NCBI RefSeq assembly: GCF_014324365.1
Contig: NZ_QEIG01000019.1
Coordinates: 1 to 64,000, forward strand
Origin: Algoriphagus sp. AK58
GTDB taxonomy: Bacteria > Bacteroidota > Bacteroidia > Cytophagales > Cyclobacteriaceae
Length of the DNA stretch: 64,000 bases
Direction of reading: 5' to 3'
Part shown: piece by piece, positions 58,598-64,000 of the stretch
How the letters are laid out: every line of letters begins with the position of its first letter
Numbering within the stretch: the stretch's first letter is position 1
The notes under the pieces: model-generated
The model's database searches: none
Seen by the model: the letters and a program-made list of their open reading frames with translations, nothing else
Told to the model about the DNA's origin: nothing
Made by a program: the position numbers and the translations under genes

Positions 58598-59032
58598 TCA
58601 ATGCTTTTTACTGTTTTTTTGCCGAAGTCTCAGATTTATTTTAAGAGGATGGTAATGAAATTTTGCCAAGAGAATGAATTAAATATTCTTTTCTGATTAT
58701 GCGCTATTCTGCCATTAGTCGAATATTCTCCTGATTTTGGGCTGGAGGACCGATACTTCGACAAGCTCAGCACAAGTACTTCGACCCGCTCAGTACCAGT
58801 GACGGAAGACCGAAAAAATCAAAGAATTGGCTTTTACTAATTCATTGAACTTTGGAAGAAAGCGATTGGCAAAGTTCTGTATATCCATATATTCTTTTTC
58901 AATCTTTCTGATCCCCAACCGATCTTCTGTTTGTGTAACTCTCCCGTGAGGATTAACTTTTTTTGGGGTGATTATCTCCAAAAAATCCGAACTTAAAGTG
59001 AATTTATCTTTTCACCCCAAACCCCAAGCACC
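58598..59032. other. 435-bp intergenic region with TTCGACAAGCTCAG repeat
   Basis: No supported gene. 58754-58812 carries TACTTCGACAAGCTCAGCAC, then ACTTCGACCCGCTCAGTACC followed by GGAAGACCGAA, two steps of the dispersed repeat also seen at 868-900. A 63-codon minus-strand frame (58790-58981) ends in the repeat and shows no family. A 7/8 -7 box (TATCTTTT) lies about 20 bp before the next gene. Confidence 0.55.
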
Positions 59033-59590
59033 ATGGACTTAGATAAAGCTACCCAAACCATGATCGATAATCTCTACAAAAACACAGGGAAATCCCTGTC
59101 TGAATGGATCGAACTGGTTACCAAAGAGAATTTTTCCAAACACGGGGAGATCCTCAAATTTCTCAAAGAGCAACATGGCCTCACGCATGGCTTTGCCAAC
59201 CTGATCGCTCACAAGGCAAAAGGTTCGGATGCAGGATCAGCCGAAAACCAGGATGACCTTATCGTCAAACAATATCAGGGAAAAGAACATCTGCGACCGA
59301 TTTACGACAAACTCCTCTCCGAAATCGAGAAGCATGGGCAGGATTTTGAAATTGCACCCAAAAATACTTACGTGAGTCTGAGACGGAAGAAGCAGTTTGC
59401 CATCCTCAATCCCGCTACCAAAACCCGGTTTGAAATCGGGATCAACCTCAAAGGACAAGAAGCTCAAGGGAAACTGCTCGCTGAAAAACCCAACTCCATG
59501 TGTTCTCACAAAATCAATATTGCTGCTCTGGAAGAGATAGATGAGGAGGTAGTGGGCTGGATCAAACTGGCCTACGACCATGCGGGATAA
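59033..59590 (+). CDS. DUF4287/DUF5655 domain protein
   Basis: 185 residues. The N-terminal half (about 1-65, MIDNLYKNTGKSLSEWIELV, FLKEQHGLTHGFANLIAHKA) is DUF4287. The C-terminal half (about 80-185, YDKLLSEIEKHGQDFEIAPK, TYVSLRRKKQFAILNPATKT, GWIKLAYDHAG) is DUF5655. Proteins of this layout are common in soil and marine bacteria, with no known biochemical role; the second domain has a YdhG/DUF1801-like small fold. Cytoplasmic, single gene. Confidence 0.88.
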   Translation: MDLDKATQTMIDNLYKNTGKSLSEWIELVTKENFSKHGEILKFLKEQHGLTHGFANLIAHKAKGSDAGSAENQDDLIVKQYQGKEHLRPIYDKLLSEIEKHGQDFEIAPKNTYVSLRRKKQFAILNPATKTRFEIGINLKGQEAQGKLLAEKPNSMCSHKINIAALEEIDEEVVGWIKLAYDHAG

Positions 59591-59775
59591 ATCTCTGTGC
59601 TATTCCAAAGAGCGGGCCTAAAGTCCCCAACTGACAAAGTCCATTCATCCAAACTTGAGCGCCTGGTGAGTGGATTGAAACCGGAAATCCGGACTTCCCG
59701 GCCAAGCTCTTTGGTCTCTCTTTAGTTTAAAAATCAAGGGTTTTTCACCTGATTCTACCTTTACCTCCCAATCGA

Positions 59776-60498
59776 ATGAGACAAGAATTTTTTAAAAACC
59801 GACAGCACGATCCGAAAATCAACTATCGTGGCATCAGCGCTTCCCGGCTGGACAATCTCACGGATGCGGTGTTTGGGATTGCGATCACGCTGCTGATTTT
59901 CAACCTTTCCAATCCCAATTCATTTTCGGACCTCCTGACTTTTACCAAAACACTCCCCGCTTTTTTGATCAGTATTTCCTTTCTGGTTTTGATTTGGAGC
60001 GAGCATCTCGATTTTTCGGAGATGTATACACTGAATGATTCCATACTCACCATCCTGAATACCATTTTTATCGCATTGGTGATTTTTTATGTCTATCCCC
60101 TGCGTTTTTTGACTCTTTTTCTCACCAATCTTTTGTTTCAGACAGACATCCAGGTCAGCATCGCAGGAGATCAGGTCCCGTACTTGATGATCTATTATGG
60201 TTTTGTGGCGTTTGCCCTTTACCTCGTGTTGTATCTTTTCTATCGAAGGGCTTTTTCGCTGAGAGAGGCGCTACTGCTAAGCGATTTTGAGCGTTTTTAC
60301 ACCCAATCACAGATTCAGCGCCTGCAGATCATGTTTTTTGTGCCTCTGATTTCCATTTTGGTTACAGTATTGATTCAGCCGTTTTCCTTTATTTGGGCTT
60401 CTTTTTTCGGGGGATTGACCTATTTGCTCTACACACCTCTGATCATTTGGTGGCATGCTCGGTTCAAAAGAAAGTCAAAGAGTTTCGAACCCCTTTGA
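59776..60498 (+). CDS. TMEM175-like (DUF1211) membrane protein
   Basis: 240 residues, about six membrane helices. The first helix carries RLDNLTDAVFGIAITLLIFN (about 24-43), a variant of the RxxxFSDAVFAIAITLL signature that forms the pore filter in TMEM175 potassium channels. A bacterial protein of this length has one six-helix repeat and would assemble as a tetramer. The Phe-Ser of the usual FSD is Leu-Thr here. Inner-membrane K+ channel activity is an inference from the family. Confidence 0.82.
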   Translation: MRQEFFKNRQHDPKINYRGISASRLDNLTDAVFGIAITLLIFNLSNPNSFSDLLTFTKTLPAFLISISFLVLIWSEHLDFSEMYTLNDSILTILNTIFIALVIFYVYPLRFLTLFLTNLLFQTDIQVSIAGDQVPYLMIYYGFVAFALYLVLYLFYRRAFSLREALLLSDFERFYTQSQIQRLQIMFFVPLISILVTVLIQPFSFIWASFFGGLTYLLYTPLIIWWHARFKRKSKSFEPL

Positions 60499-60568
60499 TT
60501 TTTCGTTCGAGATATGGTCATTTATCTCATAGTTCGATTGAATCCATTTTCATCCTTAATCTTTACAC

Positions 60569-60919
60569 ATGGAAAATCACCGGATCTTTAAAATGGCTTT
60601 TGCGAGTGTTTACCCTCACTATGTGACCAAGGCCGAGCGAAAAGGGCGGACCAAAGCCGAGGTAGATGAAATTATCTGTTGGCTGACTGGCTATGATTTG
60701 CCCGCTTTGCAAAAGCAAATCGATCTGAAAAAAGACTTTGAAACCTTCTTTGCCGAATCTCCCGCTTATCATCCCAATGCCCAACTGATTACCGGCTTGA
60801 TCTGTGGATATCGCGTGGAGGAAATCTCCGATCCTCTCATGCAAAAGATCCGTCAACTGGATAAGCTGATCGATGAGTTGGCCAAAGGGAAAAAGATGGA
60901 GAAGATTTTAAGGGGGTGA
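60569..60919 (+). CDS. DUF2200 family protein
   Basis: 116 residues. The N-terminal [20 protein letters not shown] and [20 protein letters not shown], and the middle [20 protein letters not shown], identify DUF2200, a small conserved cytosolic family of unknown function. Full length, ending in a Lys-rich helix. Single gene. Confidence 0.9.
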   Translation: MENHRIFKMAFASVYPHYVTKAERKGRTKAEVDEIICWLTGYDLPALQKQIDLKKDFETFFAESPAYHPNAQLITGLICGYRVEEISDPLMQKIRQLDKLIDELAKGKKMEKILRG

Positions 60920-61066
60920 ATTGAGGAAGGTTTTTCACTCCCGAATTAGGAAGTGTTGGTTTCAGTTTCAAGGGGTGGTTGAATTCCTTTTTTTAGGATG
61001 GATTTAAAAAATACGCGAAACCTTACTTTTTGAATTTTGTTATTTTGGAGTCAATTCTATTCGTAC

Positions 61067-61870
61067 ATGGATTTTAATCTTGACTGGCTGCTATCCACAG
61101 ATTACACCCAACCCCAAAATTTTCTGCTGATCTTTTTTATTCTTTTGGCAGGTATTTTTTTGAGGTACTTGGCCTTGGCTTGGTTATACCATGAGTGGGT
61201 TTACAAGAGAATGGGAGAGGCCATGCCTTATCGCAGACTACACGAGCAGATTCGATTGCCTCAGGTGAAGACAGAGATTTGGTATTCGTTTTTGGGTGCG
61301 ATCATATTTGGAGTAGCAGGAGTTGTGATGTTGATTTTTTGGCAAAAGGGCGTCTCACAGCTGTATATTGCTCTTACCTGGTGGGATGTGCTTTGGATTC
61401 CGATCAGTTATTTTGTGGCTCTGTTTATCCATGAGACCTATTACTACTGGCTGCACCGCTGGATGCATCAGCCCAAGGTAATCAGGCATTTTCACCACAT
61501 CCATCACAATAGTCTGTATACGAGCTCCTTTACCTCTTTTTCCTTTCACCCGATCGAGGCAGGATTACAGGCGATCTTTCTACCAGTATTGGTTTTGGTT
61601 CTTCCTATGCATTTTTTTGTCCTTATTGCTCTTTTGGTTACCATGTCCATTACGGCTGTGATCAACCATGCAGGAGTAGAAGTCTATCCCAAATGGGCGC
61701 TTAAATCTCCGTTTTTCCGATGGATGGTCGGTGCCACACACCATGACCTGCACCACCTGAAGTATCGGTGCAACTATGGCCTTTATTTCACCTTTTGGGA
61801 TGTTTGGATGAAGACAGAAGATGCAGGATTTGAAAAAAGATTTGAGGCTCATACTCAAAGCAAAGGCTGA
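61067..61870 (+). CDS. Sterol desaturase/fatty-acid hydroxylase family protein
   Basis: 267 residues with about four to five membrane helices. The di-iron histidine motifs are complete: HETYYYWLHRWMH, HFHHIHHNS and THHDLHHLKYRCNYG. The family hydroxylates or desaturates lipids such as sterols, carotenoids or sphingolipid-like amides; the substrate here is unknown. The frame opens at a TTG 10 codons upstream, but MDFNLDWLLS at 61067 is the sensible start. Single gene. Confidence 0.9.
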   Translation: MDFNLDWLLSTDYTQPQNFLLIFFILLAGIFLRYLALAWLYHEWVYKRMGEAMPYRRLHEQIRLPQVKTEIWYSFLGAIIFGVAGVVMLIFWQKGVSQLYIALTWWDVLWIPISYFVALFIHETYYYWLHRWMHQPKVIRHFHHIHHNSLYTSSFTSFSFHPIEAGLQAIFLPVLVLVLPMHFFVLIALLVTMSITAVINHAGVEVYPKWALKSPFFRWMVGATHHDLHHLKYRCNYGLYFTFWDVWMKTEDAGFEKRFEAHTQSKG

Positions 61871-62060
61871 TCGGTTTACTTCTCTTCCATCACTTTGATT
61901 TACAGATGTTTTTAAAAGAGCTCGTCCGAAATTTTTTCTTCCTATTACAGTAGAATGAAATAATCAGAAAATATTTTTTTCACTAAATACAGGCGTTTTT
62001 TCAATGATTAAGCAGTCTATCCTGCCATTCATCAGAGTTTATCGGGATTTTCTAAAAAAA

Positions 62061-62072
62061 TGATAATTATCA
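62061..62072. promoter_or_regulatory. Perfect 12-bp palindrome TGATAATTATCA
   Basis: The site is self-complementary over all 12 bases and lies 53 bp before the next gene, about where a -33 region would be if TTACTTTG (62085-62092, one mismatch to the -7 consensus) is used. It recalls GATAAT..ATTATC metalloregulator boxes but is shorter. Regulator unknown. Confidence 0.4.
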
Positions 62073-62124
62073 GCCGGAAACTATTTTACTTTGCAGTCAG
62101 TTACAGGACTGATTCGTAAAATCT

Positions 62125-62526
62125 ATGTCCTACAGTAAACCCAACAACCGAATACACCTTATTCTTGTGACCGAAAATATGAGATGGTTCCTAGGGATTA
62201 TCCTCTTTATTGTCAGTTTTGGTGCCTTTCCTGTTGGGCCTGAATCTACCATTCCCCAGGAAAAAGCTCCTCTTTCTGCTGACTTTCCGACTGAAGTGCT
62301 GGACGTATTTCAGTTCGATTTTTCTGAATTGGTTCCAGCTGAAGCTAGGGTAAGATCTTCATCTTCCTCATCACAGAGACTTAAAAATGAAAGGGTTCTT
62401 GATACCCTCGAAGCACCTGGATTAATTTTCCTCTCCTGTAGGATAGCGAAGTCCTATTCGGAGATACACATTGATACATACCTCAAACTTCTCTTTCAGT
62501 ACACTATCCAGGTCAATGCGCCCTGA
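62125..62526 (+). CDS. Small hypothetical protein ahead of an RND efflux operon
   Basis: 133 residues, not recognised. One hydrophobic segment (MRWFLGIILFIVSFGAFPVG, about 19-38) looks like a signal peptide or anchor, so translation may start at the internal ATG (62179). It is followed by a Ser-rich linker (RVRSSSSSSQRLKNERVLD) and a short C-terminal region with one Cys. It precedes a membrane-fusion gene by 76 bp and a permease, and may be co-transcribed as an accessory or leader gene. Confidence 0.55.
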   Translation: MSYSKPNNRIHLILVTENMRWFLGIILFIVSFGAFPVGPESTIPQEKAPLSADFPTEVLDVFQFDFSELVPAEARVRSSSSSSQRLKNERVLDTLEAPGLIFLSCRIAKSYSEIHIDTYLKLLFQYTIQVNAP

Positions 62527-62602
62527 TTTTACTTTTTTGCCTCGCTTTTAGTCCCTTTTGACAATAACCCTGTTGTCGATCTTTCTCAATTATTCTAGCA
62601 AC

Positions 62603-63793
62603 ATGAAAACTGAAAAACTTAATGTGTTTTCCGGAGTGAAAACATTTGTATCCACATTCTTTATTCCCCTTGCCACAATGTTGGTTTTGGGTGCCTCCTT
62701 GGCTTCCTGTACTGAAGGAAATTCTAAAAACAACAAAGAAAACGAAGCAGTCAATATCCCAGTGTTGGAACTGCAGCCTCAGTCGGTAGAGGTACCTCAG
62801 ACCTACATCGCCGATATTCAGGCGGTACAGTTTGTGGAGGTTCGTTCCAAAGTCGCTGGTTTTGTAGACCGCATTTTTGTAGATGAAGGCCAGTATGTGA
62901 AAAAGGGACAGACCCTTTTCCAGCTTTCTTCTGCAGAATACAACGAAATGGTGAATTCTGCCCGTGCTAATTTGGCCAAGGCAAAAGCTGAACAGTCGGC
63001 CGCAAAAGTGGAAATGGAGCGTCTCCAAATCCTGGTCAACAAAAAGATTATTTCACCTTCCGAACTTGAACTGGCGAAATCCAAAAAAGCGGTAGCGGAT
63101 TCTCAGATTGCAGAGGCTGAATCCATGCTCAAATCTGCTCAAACCGGTCTCTCTTACACTACAGTGAAAGCTCCATTCGATGGCTTGGTAGACAGAATCC
63201 CTCACAAGATTGGGAGCTTGGTCACGGAAAATGATCTGTTAACTTCTATCACAGACATTTCCTCTATTTTCGCATACTACAAAGTCAACGAAAACGAGTA
63301 CCTCAGCTTTATGAGAGACAAGATCGAAAGCGGTGCGGAGACGTTTTCGGACCAATTGACTTTGATTCTTTCGGATGGTGAAAAATATCCTCAGAAAGGA
63401 AAGTTGGAAACTACCGAAGGTGACATCGAATCAGGAACCGGATCGATTGGTTTCCGTGTGCGTTTTCCTAATCCTGATAACTTGATCAAGCACGGTGCTT
63501 CCGGGAAAATCCAGATGATGACCAAAATGGATCAGGTGTTTTTGATCCCTCAGAAATCGACTTTTGAAATCCAGGACTTTACCTACGTGTATGTAGTGGA
63601 CAAAGACAATACGGTGAAAGTAAGGAGCTTTAAGCCTCTTCAGCGATATGATATTTATTACATCGCCGACGGGTTTGAACCGGGAGATAAAATCGTGTTT
63701 GAAGGCATTCAACAGGTGAAAGACGGGTCCAAAGTGATTCCTCAATCCGTGGCTGCAGCAGACGTTTACCACGAACTTCTCAGTGTACGTTAA
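62603..63793 (+). CDS. RND efflux membrane-fusion lipoprotein (MexA/AcrA type)
   Basis: 396 residues. Long N-terminal signal ending at lipobox LASC (Cys at about 36). PQTYIADIQAVQFVEVRSKV, then AGFVDRIFVDEGQYVKKGQT form the first barrel-sandwich half and TTVKAPFDGLVDRIPHKIGS the second; the hairpin between them (NSARANLAKAKAEQSAAKVE) is a coiled coil. The C-terminal beta barrel and MP domain follow. The frame opens 15 codons upstream, but MKTEKLN at 62603 is the better start. Partner of the permease that starts 25 bp later. Confidence 0.92.
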   Translation: MKTEKLNVFSGVKTFVSTFFIPLATMLVLGASLASCTEGNSKNNKENEAVNIPVLELQPQSVEVPQTYIADIQAVQFVEVRSKVAGFVDRIFVDEGQYVKKGQTLFQLSSAEYNEMVNSARANLAKAKAEQSAAKVEMERLQILVNKKIISPSELELAKSKKAVADSQIAEAESMLKSAQTGLSYTTVKAPFDGLVDRIPHKIGSLVTENDLLTSITDISSIFAYYKVNENEYLSFMRDKIESGAETFSDQLTLILSDGEKYPQKGKLETTEGDIESGTGSIGFRVRFPNPDNLIKHGASGKIQMMTKMDQVFLIPQKSTFEIQDFTYVYVVDKDNTVKVRSFKPLQRYDIYYIADGFEPGDKIVFEGIQQVKDGSKVIPQSVAAADVYHELLSVR

Positions 63794-63818
63794 TCCGAAC
63801 TGCTAACTACCCGATTTC

Positions 63819-64000
63819 ATGCTGGAATTATTTATCAGGAGGCCGATCCTCTCGACGGTTATTTCTGTGTTCATTACCTTGCTGGGGATCTTGGCGTTGA
63901 CCTCGCTTCCGATCACTCAGTTTCCGGATATCGTGCCACCTGCCGTGACAGTAACAGCCAGATATACCGGTGCCAATGCGGAAGTTTTGGCAAAAGCTGT
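63819..64000 (+). CDS. RND efflux permease (HAE1 family), 5-prime part only
   Basis: The first 60 codons of an AcrB-like pump, cut by the window end. MLELFIRRPILSTVISVFIT is TM1, then LTSLPITQFPDIVPPAVTVT and ARYTGANAEVLAKA match the start of the AcrB porter domain. Starts 25 bp after the fusion-protein stop. A TolC-type gene would be expected just beyond the window. This is the third RND pump in 64 kb. Confidence 0.92.
   Translation, partial: MLELFIRRPILSTVISVFITLLGILALTSLPITQFPDIVPPAVTVTARYTGANAEVLAKA

Noticed and set aside
58790-58981. 63-codon minus-strand frame
   Set aside because: Ends inside a dispersed repeat and shows no family; kept only as a note in the intergenic entry.

Overview
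The window looks like chromosomal DNA of a Bacteroidota bacterium, most likely a Cytophagales/Cyclobacteriaceae (Algoriphagus-like) species. The genus is an inference from protein style, not a database result. The evidence is promoters with the phylum-type -7 box TAnnTTTG, weak or absent Shine-Dalgarno sequences, a UpxY-type NusG paralogue, a CusA-CusC fusion, a single-chain PurL, a MetG with a C-terminal tRNA-binding domain, and many SPII/SPI-signal envelope proteins. No tRNA, rRNA, IS element, prophage or CRISPR was seen.

Layout. 1-0.9 kb: tandem ~245-bp repeats and dispersed repeat debris. 0.9-11.5 kb: housekeeping and single genes (aldo/keto reductase, START protein, greB, methyltransferase, phosphoesterase, a secreted coiled-coil protein, purL, alpha/beta hydrolase). 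11.7-18.4 kb: a TetR-controlled tripartite RND efflux operon with a well-formed promoter/operator. 18.5-29.9 kb: an orphan UpxY antiterminator, an outer-membrane barrel, the dapA-xseA-xseB operon, a CNNM/CorC protein, a LigA with a large insertion, a second TetR, and metG. 30.2-40.0 kb: two multi-PAS histidine kinases, a single-domain response regulator and a K+/H+ antiporter.

40.2-44.2 kb: a compact operon of circularly permuted ATP-grasp, alpha-E protein, Anbu (proteasome-like peptidase) and transglutaminase. This is the most interesting system here: a ligase/peptidase set whose substrate is still unknown. 44.2-46.5 kb: a lipoprotein and a PepSY membrane protein with an inverted repeat in its promoter. 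47.0-54.6 kb: a heavy-metal (Cus-like) cluster of regulator, sensor, CusA-CusC fusion and CusB, with four 11-bp-phased direct repeats ahead of the pump gene. 55-62 kb: small single genes (GNAT, alkaline-phosphatase-like, SRPBCC, DUF4287/DUF5655, TMEM175-like channel, DUF2200, sterol desaturase) and one membrane-protein pseudogene. 62.1-64 kb: start of a third RND efflux system, cut by the window end.

Intergenic regions repeatedly carry degenerate low-complexity repeats (GACCGAAG-type, GACAAC/GTTGTC-type, GCCACGAAGGCG-type, TTCGAC..CGCTCA-type), which are shared between distant loci of the window.
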